Assembly: GCA_017311185.1 (NCBI GenBank)
Contig: JAESUZ010001723.1
Span: 1,240,001 to 1,304,000, forward strand
Length of the DNA: 64,000 nt
Reading direction: 5' to 3'
Source: Proteles cristata cristata
Taxonomy: Eukaryota > Chordata > Mammalia > Carnivora > Hyaenidae
Part shown: positions 44,887 through 56,690 of the stretch, in pieces
How positions within the stretch are numbered: position 1 is the first letter of the stretch
Layout of the letters: the number at the start of each line of letters is the position of its first letter
The notes under the pieces: generated by a model
Database searches by the model: none
What the model was told of the DNA's origin: nothing
Seen by the model: only the letters and a program-made list of their open reading frames with translations
Made by a program: the position numbers and the translations under genes

Positions 44887-45121
44887 CTTAAGTAAGGGAC
44901 CATCAAAGGTAACTTCCGCTTCCACGAATACTTTAAAATGGCTTTAGCTGGCCCTTACACTTGATTAGATAGTTTTGATGTTAATACAATTCCAGTGGGC
45001 AAACCATTTCCTAACAGAATTTTGAAGATACTACTTTCTTTATATTCTAGAATCCAGTATTACTGATAAAACTTTTGAAGTTGTCCAAATATTTTTTAGA
45101 TAAATAAGTGTGTGTCTGTTT
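44887..45121. other. Intron, nothing recognised
   Basis: Spacer between the SINE and the next L1 insertion. Confidence 0.4.
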
Positions 45122-45138
45122 AGAAGTTAGAAACTTTA

Positions 45139-45654
45139 TGGGCAATGAGAAACAATGAAATCTGGCCATGTGTAGCAACATGGATGGACCTTGAGGGTGT
45201 TATGCTGAGCGAAATAAGTCAGGCACAGAAGGACAAATATCATATGTGTGCACGTATAGGAGGATAAGGAGGAACTTAACAGAGGACCAAGGGGGAGAAG
45301 AAGGGCAGAAATGGTGGGGGGAAGGGAGAGAGACAAACCATGAGAGACTCTTGAATGCTGACAAAAACTGAGGACTGATGGATGTGGGGGGGAGGAGGGA
45401 TGGGCATGGAGGAGGGCACTTGTGGGGATGAGCACTGGGTGTTATGTGGAAACTAATTTGACAATAAATTATTTGTAAAAAAAAAAAAAAAGAAACAAAG
45501 GAAAAAAGAAAGAACTGTATTGAGACTTAAGCTCTTGTCAAAAACACAATATTTCAGTTTGAATTCAATGAAGTTAAATGTCTAATAAAAAAAACTCTTT
45601 AAAAGTAAAAAAAAAAAAAACTAGCCACCTTTACTCAGTTAAAAAAAAAAAAAA
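45139..45654 (+). mobile_element. L1 3'-end insertion with probable serial 3' transduction
   Basis: L1 starts in ORF2 (M-R-N-N-E-I), continues through the 3'UTR to AATAAA near 45462 and a first A run (45477-45491). Non-L1 sequence (about 45492-45607) contains its own aataaa near 45581-45588, then an A run, about 20 bases (ctagccacctttactcag), and a last A run ending at 45654. A perfect 17-bp TSD, agaagttagaaacttta, lies at 45122-45138 and 45655-45671. Confidence 0.9.
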
Positions 45655-45671
45655 AGAAGTTAGAAACTTTA

Positions 45672-46766
45672 AACACTGTTCTTAGGTTCCATTTGGGTTC
45701 ATTACTGCATTGTCTTCTGTTAACCAAAAACAAAACTTACCAGATATTTTTTTGCCCAATATTTTCCTACAGAATTTGATTTAGCTGGGAAAAGTACTTA
45801 TTTTTAAATTACATAGTAAAGTTTTCTTAGATACAAAGTAGTTAAGACATAAATTCGTAAACTCTGAATACGAAGTGGGCATTATGATTTTTGTATACTC
45901 TTGAAATGGTTAACTTATCTTTGTGGCTGATTTACTTTTTAGCTAAAACTTACCTTATATAAAACTTGGTTAAGTAAAGTACTAGGTAATTGAAATTTTA
46001 GTAGAATCAAGTAAAACAAAAATTGAAATTTATTCATTTGAATTTCAACTTTACAGTCATTGACCATAAAGCACACTAAAGATGTAAGTTATTTTAAATA
46101 TCATCTGGGATAAAAAGATCCTTTTAAAAAAGCAGAAAGCTTAATATGTATATTTAGACCACCACACAATTTTGATTTGATTAGCTGTATTCTGATATTT
46201 AGCTTTTAAATATTTTGTAGACATTTTTCACTTACTTTATAATTGTCAGAAACATTTGGTAGGTCTGGTCCCACAGGGGAGTGTAAAACTTACTCATAGG
46301 CCAGAAATGCTTGCCTCTTTGAGTAAGTGTTTCTTGGAGATGAGCCACAGAGGGGGCACATTTTACTCATCTTTTCTACAGTAGAGTAATAGCAGTCTAC
46401 TTTTTCATTGTTTCTAAACTTCGCTTCCCATGTAGTTTTCAATCTTTTCTTTATTATTAGAAATTGTGAGAAACTACATTTAACGATGAAAAATATCGGA
46501 AGATAATCAAACTTATATGTATGTAAGATCAATTTTTTAATAGGAAAAGTATGGTCCAAAATAGTAAAAAGTAGGACCAGGTAAAATATGTAGTTTGTTT
46601 TTTTTTAATGTGTACTTGGTCTTTTGTCTGTGTCTGTTTTATTCCACTAGAATAAATGTGTCCTTGATGTAAATGCAAAGCATTTCTTCCTGATTAAATT
46701 GTAGATGTAGACTTCACAATATAATTCAATAATAAAAAATAATTAACCTCTAAAAAAAAAACTTTG
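45672..46766. other. Intron, nothing recognised
   Basis: AT-rich intron sequence. An 89-codon minus frame (46290-46559) has no recognisable domain and no splice support. Confidence 0.45.
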
Positions 46767-46781
46767 AAGGTTGGTGTGATT

Positions 46782-46987
46782 TTTTTTTTTTTTATTTCTA
46801 GGAGAGAGAGAGGAGCAGCGTGAGCAGGGGAGGGTCAGAGAGAGAGGGAGTCACAGACTGAAACAGGCTCCAGGCTCTGAGCTGGCAGTCAGCACAGAGC
46901 CCGACGCGGGGCTCGAACCCACGAACCGCGAGATCATGACCTAAGCGAAAGTCGGACGCTTAACCGACTAAGCCACCCAGGCGCCCC
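46782..46987 (-). mobile_element. CanSINE (young uniform subtype)
   Basis: Nearly identical to the copies at 44659 and 48351. A perfect TSD, aaggttggtgtgatt, lies at 46767-46781 and 46988-47002. Confidence 0.95.
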
Positions 46988-47039
46988 AAGGTTGGTGTGA
47001 TTCTTATTCTTTTGTAAGAAGACTTATTTTCCTGCCTGA

Positions 47040-47660
47040 AAACCTTTTAGGATCTTCTCTTCATTCCTGGAATATTGAAATACCTTACAGTGCCTTGCTG
47101 TGGGCTTTGGGGTTTTCCTCCATTCATTATATTATGGGATCTTTCAATCTAAGATTCCTGGCTCTTTGGCTCTGGGAAATTCTCTTCTATCATTTCTTTA
47201 GGGTTTCCATTTTATTGCCTGTGTTCTTTTTCTGGAAATTATAATATCTGATGTTAGGTGCCCTGGATTGAACCTTCTCTGCTCTTCTTTCTTCAACCAT
47301 TTCCCATCTTTTTTGTTTTATTTTCCCAGAAATAACATAAAATTATCTTACTGTCCTCTTCTTGAATGTTTTATTTGGGAAATCAGATCCTCTATTACTT
47401 TTTCAGAGTATTTTATTTTACATAATTGATCTTGACTCTCTCTGAGGATGCTGATTTTTTTAAAAAATTCTTTACTAATCTCTAGTTGTCTCAGGGGCCA
47501 GGATATTTCCTTCTAATGGGGCAAAGTATTTTGTTTATCCTGGTCTTTCTCTCTTCTCTATGGAAGGATTTTTTTTTTAAATGCCTGGTGATGCTCAATT
47601 GTCCATTCCAATTTAAAAAGCACTAGAAGTGCAGGGGAGTCTTTGCACATGGTGGGTGAT
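47040..47660 (-). repeat. Ancient L1/HAL1-like ORF1 remnant (minus)
   Basis: On the minus strand 47040-47070 reads like Y-S-R-N-E-E-K-I-L-K and 47175-47205 like E-M-I-E-E-N-F-P, both matching the C-terminal half of LINE-1-type ORF1. Broken by stops. The family (L1M or HAL1) is uncertain. Confidence 0.6.
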
Positions 47661-48333
47661 TAACAAGGTTTCTTTCTGGTAAGTGGAAGGAAATGGTCAT
47701 TACAGTTTGAAACCCTTACATAACATAGAGGGCTTTGCAATAAGGTCCCAGAACACACTCTTACTGGGGGAACACAATTCCCCCCAGGCAATCTGTCTTT
47801 GAATTTGTTTATCTGAAGGGGAAATGCCTGGTTGCCAGTCTTTCCACTCACAGCACTGGGTTATTCCTTTTATATACTTTTAAGCAATCCTCCTAGCCTT
47901 TTTAATTAAGCACCAGGGCACACTTCTCCATGATTCTGCAAACTGCTGGACAGAACAGCTCTTTCATTAGCTAAAGTTTCTTCCACATATACTGGGCTTC
48001 TTCCATCACTAATACTCTTATCTACATTCCAGCTTCTAGAAATGAGTTCATATATCCCATTTATTGCTAGGCCCCCTCCTATTCTTTTTATTTTCTTTCA
48101 TTTCAATGACGTCTTGAGAGGGTGAGGAGCTAAAGACTTGTACTAAAACAGGAAACCACCTGGTCACTTTAAAGTTCAATAGACTTGATTTTCAGATAAT
48201 GAAACAAAAGCACTTGAGAGTTGTATTAATAATTACATCTAGGAAGAAATTAAATTTGAATACTATCTACTCTAGCTTCCCATGCCAAAGTCTTAGAATG
48301 CTACATATGACAAATAACCATACCTACTGCATA
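47661..48333. other. Intron, nothing recognised
   Basis: No exon, RNA or repeat identified with confidence. Confidence 0.4.
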
Positions 48334-48350
48334 AATGCAGGACTATTTTT

Positions 48351-48572
48351 TTTTTAATTTTTTTAATGTTTTATTTATTTCTAGGAGAGAGAGAGAGAGA
48401 CAGCATGAGCAGGGGAGGGTCAGAGAGAGAGGGAGTCACAGACTGAAACAGGCTCCAGGCTCTGAGCTGGCAGTCAGCACAGAGCCCGACGCGGGGCTCG
48501 AACCCACGAACCGCGAGATCATGACCTAAGCGAAAGTCGGACGCTTAACCGACTAAGCCACCCAGGCGCCCC
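48351..48572 (-). mobile_element. CanSINE (young uniform subtype), sense to DOCK3
   Basis: Diagnostic ctgagctggcagtcagcac and aagcgaaagtcggacgctta. A perfect 17-bp TSD, aatgcaggactattttt, lies at 48334-48350 and 48573-48589. It lies about 450 bp below the exon at 49041. Confidence 0.95.
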
Positions 48573-48589
48573 AATGCAGGACTATTTTT

Positions 48590-49040
48590 GAATGACAGTT
48601 AAGAATATTCTGAAGCACAAATGTAAACAGTTCCCATTTGTAGTATATGCTTACTCAGATAAATTGCATGGTTATAAAATGTAAAAGACACAGAAATCAC
48701 ATGAATAAACAAAGATACTAAAAATGACACAAAAGTATACTTTGATTACTGAGATCTAGAATCAAGGAATTTGAGCTAGAAGAAACCTCACAGGATAATG
48801 TAGTCCAATTATTTAATTTCCCCTAAGTGAAAATAAAGACTGAGAGAGTTTCAGCACGTAGAGTCAGTATCCTTTGCTAAACTAAAAGATACAACTACTC
48901 ATATTAAAAATGATCAAACCTTAGTGGCGAATATAATAATGTCTTTTCATCACTAAAGAGAAGTTTTGATTAGCTTCAAACTCTGTAAGAACTGAGTTAA
49001 CATAAAGTAACTGAAATACCCAAATGATATTCATACTTAC
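48590..49040. other. Intron below DOCK3 exon 49041-49189
   Basis: At 48760-48870 the phrases 'gatctagaatcaaggaattt', 'gagctagaagaaacctcaca' and 'taatgtagtccaattattta' resemble an old MIR/L3-type repeat. The donor GTAAGT is at its right end (minus strand). Confidence 0.4.
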
Positions 49041-49189
49041 TCATTACCCCAGTCCAGGCGCACGGTGATATGCCGCTTAACCTCCCGCACCTGATCCTGA
49101 GTAAGGTGACCAGACAGTAGCTGCCTCCGGAGGTCAATAAGTTCATTCATCACATGGCGTAGCTTGTAGAAAAGATCTACTTTGTGTTT
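49041..49189 (-). CDS. DOCK3: DOCK3 coding exon (149 nt), most upstream DOCK3 exon in the window
   Basis: DOCK3 is an atypical Rac guanine-nucleotide exchange factor of the DOCK-B class, mainly neuronal, acting at the membrane and cytoskeleton. This minus-strand exon reads 49 codons plus 2 nt, starting K-H-K-V-D-L-F-Y, containing ELIDLRRQLLSGHLTQ, and ending R-L-D-W-G-N plus GA. The acceptor is a T/C-containing tract ending in CAG just above 49189; the donor is GTAAGT just below 49041. The split codon GA|G is completed by the next exon at 19010. As I recall the paralogue DOCK4, it has a related but different wording here (VGHLTH, RLDWGNEQ), so DOCK3 is preferred. The segment lies just C-terminal to the SH3 region, in the N-terminal helical part that binds ELMO in DOCK proteins. 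The reading frame stays open past the acceptor to an in-intron ATG, but the splice site and family homology set the exon edge. Confidence 0.93.
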
Positions 49190-49896
49190 CTGAAAGGGCA
49201 TTTTTGGTGTTGGGTGAAATGAAAAAGGGATAGGGAAAGACAATGAAAAAAGAAAGATAAATAGTTAAATTATGAAAAGTGTTCATTTCTCTGAATCTCT
49301 TTAAAAGGCAATGTAAAGAGAAGCATATTTAAGAATCTTAAAATGAAGTCCTTAGTTCCTACTGTCTAAAAATCTCTATATAGTGACATCTAACAAGTAA
49401 TATAATTCATCTGGGTCATGCAAAGTACTGTTTATCTCTACTCAATTCCGGACAATTCATTTTCCAGTAAATCAGTTACTAAAATTAATCATAACAGAAA
49501 GTTACATAGGAGTCTACAGCTGATTTCCCTGTGAGTAGTTACTACGTATGTAACATCTCTGGTTTCTCTAGGAGGGATACTCAAGTTGGGGAGGAGAAGA
49601 GAGAATCACTTGCCCTACTCTGAAGGAACTAAGGTTCCAATAAAAAGCCACAGTCTCTGGAGTAATATTCACTCCAGGTTTCTGGGCCTCATGTAGTTTT
49701 AATTAGCTTTTGTAAACAATATGCATCCCTAGTGTCAAAGATTTCTACTCTTCAGTTTAATAAAAAGTATCAGCTTTATAAGAGTTAAATGGAAACATCT
49801 TAATGAATTTAATTATGGACATCATAGGGGTTTTAACCTTACAGGTAAAAAATGTAAATGCCATGACAGTAGATGCTTGAAGAAAAAGATTTACTT
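49190..49896. other. Intron above DOCK3 exon 49041-49189
   Basis: Holds the acceptor ending CAG at its left end (minus strand). No repeat recognised. Confidence 0.45.
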
Positions 49897-49911
49897 AAGA
49901 ATACAGATTTA

Positions 49912-50207
49912 ACTATTGTGGAGAGTGCTGCTATGAACATTGCAGAGAAGGACAAATATCATATGTTTGCACGTATAGGAGGATTAGGAGGAACGTAACT
50001 GAGGAACAAGGGGGAGAAGAAGGGCAGAAATGGTGGGGGAAAGGGAGAGGCAAACCATGAGAGACTCTTGAATGCTGACAAAAACTGAGGACTGATGGAT
50101 GTGGGGGGGAGGGGGGGATGGGCACAGAGGAGGACACTTATGGGGATGAGCACTGAGTGTTATGTAGAAACTAATTTGACAATAAACTATTTGTAAAAAA
50201 AAAAAAA
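49912..50207 (+). mobile_element. Short twin-primed L1 3'-end insertion
   Basis: 49912-49942 is L1 ORF2 in reverse orientation (attgtggagagtgctgctat is the complement of the normal sense). From 49943 the direct 3'UTR part begins at cagagaaggac and runs to AATAAA and an A tail. A perfect 15-bp TSD, aagaatacagattta, lies at 49897-49911 and 50208-50222. Confidence 0.92.
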
Positions 50208-50357
50208 AAGAATACAGATTTAAAAACTAAAGTCTTAATTTGCTCACATATGCAATCTTCGTTTGGAAATTTTTAGGTTTCTCTTTCAGTTATCGAGAAG
50301 CATGATTCTATATGATCATTAAAACTCTTGGAAAGTATCTATAAAGAATGCTTTTTA

Positions 50358-50575
50358 GGGGCACCTGGGTGGCTCAGTTGGTTAAGTGTCCAACTTCGAC
50401 TCAGGTCATGAACTTGCATTTCATGATTTCCATATTGGGCTCTGTGCTGACAGCTTGGAGCCTGGAGCTTGCTTCATATTCTGTGTCTCCCTCGCTCTCT
50501 GTCTCTCCCCTGCTCGCACTCTGTCTCTCTCTCTCTTTCTCTCAAAAATAAAGATTTTTTAAAAAGTTAAAAAAC
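50358..50575 (+). mobile_element. CanSINE (plus)
   Basis: Head ggggcacctgggtggctcag, (CT)n and A-rich tail. Confidence 0.92.
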
Positions 50576-50840
50576 AAAAAGCACTTTTAAAAGTCAGATC
50601 AACCCATACTATAGGGTTAGTAAAGCCTCTATCTGGAGTTTCTCCTAAAAAGATACTTGCCAAAATAAGCTCAAAGTTAACTATAAATAAAATTACTAAT
50701 AAAGCAAATGGCAAACCAGCAGAATCAGCTGATATTCATGGCAGTGATCTTATGATTAAAATGTTCAAGATCCCATGCTACTTAAAAATCATCTAATGGA
50801 GCACTAGACTTTTAAAGGTCCATCTAATAGAGACAGTATT

Positions 50841-51047
50841 TATTTTATGTTTATTTATTTTTGAGAGAGAGAGACAGAGTCGAGCAGGGGAGGGGCAGAG
50901 AGAGAGGGAGGCCCAGCATCTGAAGCAGGCTCCAGGCTTTGAGCTGTCAGCACAGAGCCCAATGTGGGGCTCAAACTCACGATCCACAAGACATGACCTG
51001 AGCTGAAGTCAGACGGTTAACCAACTGAGCCACCCAGGCGCTCCTCA
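50841..51047 (-). mobile_element. CanSINE (minus)
   Basis: Reverse body and head gagccacccaggcgctcc. TSD atagagacagtatt (50827-50840) and atagagaaagtatt (51048-51061). Confidence 0.92.
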
Positions 51048-51061
51048 TAGAGAAAGTATTT

Positions 51062-51369
51062 TTTAAGTAGAAGACTTAGGAATCATGTACTCTAACTACA
51101 TCATTGCAAATAGCATGAGATCCGTTTTCACTCAATGTTTATATGAAGAAAAGTTAAGCACCCTGATGGTACACAATGCTGACAGAATGAACTCAAAAAT
51201 CTTTGTCAGCTCATATAACAAGGCCTAAGAAAATTATCATTTAGAAAATTGGTATCTTAAAGTAAGCAATAAAGGCCATGTGCTGTTTGCTTCCAGCATA
51301 CTCATTTCTTTTGGATAAAACAGGGTCACCTAAGTTTAAAATATAAAATTAGATTATTTACCCATCAAA
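51062..51369. other. Intron, nothing recognised
   Basis: AT-rich spacer. No feature identified. Confidence 0.4.
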
Positions 51370-52950
51370 CCATACCCAATAATCCATTGCATGCATACAC
51401 AAGCATGTATTCAATTACTTGATTACAAATGCTTATGGAGCATCTGATGAATGCTATCACTATGTTGTGATCAAGTCCCTACTCTCATGGTTTCTTTCTA
51501 GAGAGCAGAGATAGACCAGAGACAAATAAATAATGGTGGTGATAAGTTCTAAAAATAAAATTAAAGCAGAGTAGGAATAGTATGTGGCCAAGGGTGGGTT
51601 GGCTAGGGAGGGGGAGAATGCAATGCATCAGGTATTGATGACGGGCAAGGAAAGGCTTCTTTGGGAACTGAACTTTAAGTAGAAACCTGAATGAAATAAG
51701 GTGACAACATTTGGGAAAACTAGGGAAGTTCAAATTTAAATAAAAATTTGGAAAAAAAACTGGGGAAGTTTTAGAGGCACAAAAAACAGCAAGAACAAAT
51801 GACTTGATGTGGAAGCGGGCTTGGTTTGTTCATGGAGAACAGAGAGGTCTGTGCACCTGCAGCAAAGTGAACAAGGGGAGAGTGATGATGATGCAGTCAG
51901 AGAGGTAACAGGGACCAGATTAAGCCATGTTAAAGGGTTTGGCTTTTATTCCAAGCAATATGGAAAGCACTGAATATATGGAGAAGAGTGATGTGATAGG
52001 ATTAAGGCTGAAAGCAGCACTCTGAGAATAAACCATGAGAAGGCAAAAAGGAAGGCAGGGGTTCCAGTCTAGTTCCAGTCTACCCAGAGAATCAAGGACT
52101 CTTTTTCCTGGCCTAGGGAGCATATCTGGAAGAGGGAAACAATGTTCAATTTTGACATGCTAGGTTTGACCCTGAATTCCAGTATTCAGAAGTCAGGAAA
52201 CTGAGGAGTATTTAGCACAGGAAACTAAGAAGGAGAAAGAAGTGAGATGAGAGGAAAAGCAGGAGTGAATACAGGGTTTTAATGAAGACTTTCTCAAATG
52301 CATGGAGAGGTTAAATAAAATATAGACTAAGAGTTAGCCACTGCATTTAGATTTGTGGTGAACATCAACGATTCGTATAAGAGCAATTTTGATGAAATGG
52401 TTAGAGTAAATTCAAGAGTAATGGGAGAGAAGAAAATGGGAACAGAGCACAGACAATTCTTGTAGAATTTTCAGTAACTGGAAGCAGAGAAATAAAGTAG
52501 TATAATAGTGCTGTGCAATTGGGAGGGTTTTTTTTTTAAATGAGACAAAAGTTAAGGCTATTTGTATGCTGAAGGGAGTGATCTAGTAAAGAGAAAAAAT
52601 TTGATGATGCAGGTGTTAAGTCTTTAAGTAGCCAAGAAGAGATGGATCCCAGGTCAAAAATGGAAGCTCTGCTTAGGCTAGATATTCCATATATTGTCAC
52701 AGAGGAAAAGCATAGAAGACGGATAATGACACAGGCATCTGGGGGATATGGTGACAGGAAAACCAAATTTTTCTTCCAGGTGCTTTATTCTCAAGGAAAT
52801 AAGAAATAAGGTCATCAGCTGAGAGTGAGTAGGGTGGGAGGGAGTTAGAGATTTGACAATAGAGAAGAAGTTGTAAAACAGTTTCACAGACAGTGGTAAC
52901 ACAATTTCCACAGGAGACACGTAATTCAACTGTCAGATGATTTTGGGATT
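51370..52950 (-). repeat. Long antisense L2 (LINE-2) remnant
   Basis: The plus strand shows a long ordered series of L2-antisense phrases. First the 3'-end-like part (tgcttatggagcatctgatg, 51430), then 'aaaaacagcaagaacaaatg' (51780), 'agagaggtaacagggaccag' and 'ggcttttattccaagcaata' (51900-51960). Next come 'gtatgctgaagggagtgatc' (52565) and 'aaggtcatcagctgagagtg' (52807). The order implies part of ORF2 and the 3' region on the minus strand, with many gaps. It is ancient and non-functional. Confidence 0.7.
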
Positions 52951-53029
52951 TGTGAACACTAATTAAAAGTGTGGTTGTGTATGTGTTTTAAGCCAAGGGT
53001 AATAATGCATACTGATACTGAAATATCAC

Positions 53030-53130
53030 GTATGTATGAGTATATGTATGTATATGCATGTATATTTATGCACACACATATACACAGTGTTTATATAATA
53101 CATACATGCATACATATACATACAATATCA
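53030..53130. repeat. (TATG)n/(CATA)n simple repeat
   Basis: Alternating purine-pyrimidine stretch such as gtatatgtatgtatatgcat and acatacatgcatacatatac. Confidence 0.85.
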
Positions 53131-53229
53131 ATGTAAAAATATACTAATACACTCCTTTAAGGCATTAAACAGTCATTTATTTTCTTAAGAGTTTCTAACA
53201 GACGTACTGTCCAAAGATGACTATAATAC

Positions 53230-53755
53230 CTCCCATCCCAAGTACGATTCTGCAAAAATGTGACCTTCACACTCCTCCAGTATGAGATGTAGTCTGTTTC
53301 TTCACACTTTGAATCTAGGAAGGCCCTGAGACTACTCTGACAAATTGAACACAATAGCAGGGAGCTACAGCTAGTTCTAGAAGTGACCCTTAACTTGTCT
53401 GGCACCTTCAGCTTTCTGCCTCTTGAAATATACGCTCCTTCTGGAAGGTTCCCTTTTACAATCCAGCTGTCATGCTGTGAAAAGCCCAAGCTGCATGGAG
53501 ATGCCACAAGGAAACACTCCAGTTAGCAGTCCCAGCTGTGTGAGCAAGTCAACTTAACTGCTATGCCTAGCCCAGGAGAACCTTCAGGGGACTACAGCTC
53601 CTACCAAAATCTGACTGCAACCTGAGAAACCCTATTTGAAAACTATCCAACTGAGATCACTCTACCCAGAGAAGAATGAAATATAATAAATAGTTGTTTT
53701 AAGCCACTAAGACTTGGGGTAGTTTGTTATGCAGATAATTGGAAAAACTGTACGA
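53230..53755 (+). repeat. MLT1-like LTR (old ERVL-MaLR)
   Basis: The 3' end 'gttgttttaagccactaaga' followed by 'cttggggtagtttgttatgc' (53694-53733) is the typical end of MLT1-type LTRs. 'gaaaagcccaagctgcatgg' (53477-53496) also fits. The 116-codon minus frame at 53157-53507 is a chance frame in it. No internal retroviral sequence is seen. Confidence 0.6.
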
Positions 53756-54225
53756 TATTTTCTTCAACTACAAAATCAGTTGTTTCTAATTATATGAAGC
53801 CAGGAATGCTAACTCTGCCCGGAGAATGAAATGGGTCACATAATCAGAAAATAAAGCTATTAGTACAATCAATGTGATGCTAATCTCTTTCTCCAGGCCA
53901 ACCTAATGAACTCTACTGACTAGAGCTCCTAGCACTAGAGACTGCTCCACCAGCAGTGCTCTGACTCTTTGGTTTGCTGGCAGAAAACATACACCATTCA
54001 AGGTGAGCAATCTTGAGTGACTGGCCAGAGTACAATATTTACCTAGGATCACTTGACACCACGGAATAGCTGAATGTCCCACTTTGGCTGAACGATGCTT
54101 TCCTACTGAGACTCCTACTCCTCAGTAGATTAAAATAACAGTACAATTAGGTTGGTGTAAGGTTTAGCTTTCCTGCATAATCATCCTTAGTTTCTGTCAA
54201 GGTTAATATAAATGCATGAAAATGT
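53756..54225. other. Intron, nothing recognised
   Basis: No feature recognised before the L1 5' end at about 54226. Confidence 0.4.
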
Positions 54226-55839
54226 TTAAGAAGGGCAGGGAGGGTTAAGATGGCAGAGTAGTATGGGGACCCTGAGCTTATCTCACCCCTGAAACACAGC
54301 CAGATCAGCAACAAACCATTTTGAACACCTGGGAAATCGATCAGAGGATTAACGCAACAATCTGCATAATATGAGCTAGAGAACTTGACAGATATATGAT
54401 ATAGAGAAGTGAATTGAGGGAAAGAAAAGCCATGGAGCCATGGACGGTAGGGAGGCTTTTTTTTTTTTTTTTTTTTAGTGGAGAGGACAGAGAGAGAAAG
54501 AGAAAGGGAGAGAGTGCAACACATTGGATCACCCAAGAAAAGTACTACCCCCAAAGAAGCTGGAGAGAAAGATAAAGAATGAAAACACTCACAAGGGACT
54601 GGACAAGAAATCTGTTCCCCAAAACCATTGACATTAAGAAAGGCGAGGGTTGTAATACTGCCAGAATTCTATAAACGGTGGAGCAAAGAATATAAAGGTG
54701 CACAGTTCAGTGCCTCGTGGTACTCTGGTGAAGAAGTAGAGCAAATACTGAGGAGGAGCCAGTGTGGTCTGAGGGATCCGTGTGCCATACAGGGAGAAGC
54801 AGTTCCCCAGCGTGGAGTGCATTTAGTCAAGGCCATATTGCCACTCCACAGGCAAAAGTCCTAGCAGACCATGGAGAGCTGCCACATTTCCTGATATTGG
54901 AACAAAGACTCCAGAGTGCAGCAAACCTTGGCACCAGCTGTGTTCTGATTTGCCATAAACTCTGAGCCTCTGCTGCTGCACAACATTTCCAGAGATAAGC
55001 CAGGACTGGCCATTGCCAGCAAGACCCTCCTTCAGAGAATTAGTGTGGGTTCAAAGCCATGGAGGTCTGTGAAGTGTGAGGTTTTGAAACCCATCATTTG
55101 AAACCCATTAACTCAGTCCCATCTGAGATAAAATTCTAGAGGGAAATAACACCTGGCAGGCAGACAGCTTGGACACAGACAGGGTAAAAGTGGGAAGAGG
55201 GCGGAAGCCTGAGAAAAAGAAGGGGTGCTTGATAGTGTGTCTGTGAGGGTACAAAACTCCCAAGCCAGGGACTAGAGAGCTGGGTGAATCCATTTTCATC
55301 TCATGGGTGGACCTCAGTGAGCTAAGCAGCACCACCAAGTGAAGAACAGAGCCATTACACCAAGTTCCACATACCTGTGCCCTCCAGGCACATCCCCCAG
55401 AAGACCAGCACAAATCCCTTCCACCTGCTTTGTCTATGGACTAAAGTGTGCTCCTAAGTTTCAGTTCTAGGGGAAACTGGATGTAACATCATTTGGATTT
55501 CATTCTGTTTGCTTGTTTGTTTTCTTTGCTTCTGTTTTTACTTATACTGTTTTATTTTTCTTCCTTTTCTTTCTCTTTCTTGGGTACACAAAGTAAATGT
55601 TTTTAAATTTGTTATTTTTAAATTCTATTTTATTTTATTCTATTTTATTATTAAAAACTTTTTTCAATTAAAAATTTTTAAACAGTTTTTTCCTTTTTCT
55701 CTTTTCTATCAAGCTTCTCTTAACAAGCCAAACAAATAAAAACAGATAGGCTCTAGCTTCCTTTATTTTATTGTTTTCATGGGGTTTAAAAAAATTTTTT
55801 TAACTTTAATTTTAATTTAATTCTTTTTCTTTCTGCAAA

Positions 55840-56690
55840 ATGACAAATTTGGAGGAATTCACCCTTAAAAAAAGAACAGGAAGAAACGACGGCCAGGGAT
55901 TTAATCTATACAGGTATAAGTAAGATGTTTAAACTAGAATTTAAAAACACAATTTTAAGAATACTAGCTGGGGTTGAAAAAAGCAGAGAAGACACCAGAG
56001 AATCCCTGATAAAAGAATAAAAATTTAGTCAGGCCAAAATTAAAAGTGCTATAACCAAGATGCAATCTGAAATGGCTGTCATGATGGCAAGGGTGGGGAA
56101 GGCAGAGCAGTGAATTAGTGATACAGAAGATAAAATTATGGAAAATAATGAAGCAGAAAAAAGAAGGAAGCAAAGGCAAAAGATCATGATACATACAAGA
56201 CTTAGAGAACTCTGTGAGGACAGTTGTTTCATAGGAGTCCCAGAAGATGAAGAGAGAGAAAAAGGGGCAAAAGGTTTATGTGAGCAAATTATAGCTGAAA
56301 ACTTTCCATATCTGGGGAAAACATGGACATCAAAATCAAAGAAGCACAGAGAGCTCTCATTAGATTCAACAAAAAACCAAGCATCACCAAGGCATATCAT
56401 GGTCAAATTCACAAAATACCCAGACAAAGAATCATGAAAGCAGTGAGGGGGAAAAAAGTACTTAACCTACAAGGGAAGACAGGTAAGATTCACAGTAGAT
56501 CGTTCTCAGAAATTTGGCAGGGTATATTCAATGTGCTGAATGGGAAAAATATGCAGCCAAGAATTCTTTATCCAGCAAGGCTGTCATTCAGAATAGAAGG
56601 AGAGATAAATAGTTTCCCTGACAAACAAAAACTAAAGGAGCTCATGACCACTAAACTATCCCTGCAAGAAATTTTAAGAGGAACTCTTTG
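55840..56690 (+). pseudogene. L1 ORF1 remnant of the older element
   Basis: Begins about ATG 55840 (M-T-N-L-E-E-F). It includes the RRM-like stretch F-I-G-V-P-E-D-E-E-R and I-I-A-E-N-F-P near 56230-56310, and the C-terminal N-M-Q-P-R-I-L-Y-P-A-R-L near 56550. Disrupted by stops (for example near 56020 and 56113) and frameshifts. Ends TGA near 56689. Confidence 0.85.

Noticed and set aside
53157..53507. 116-codon minus frame as an exon
   Set aside because: Falls in the MLT1-like LTR; no flanking splice context and no similarity to the DOCK3 segment expected upstream.
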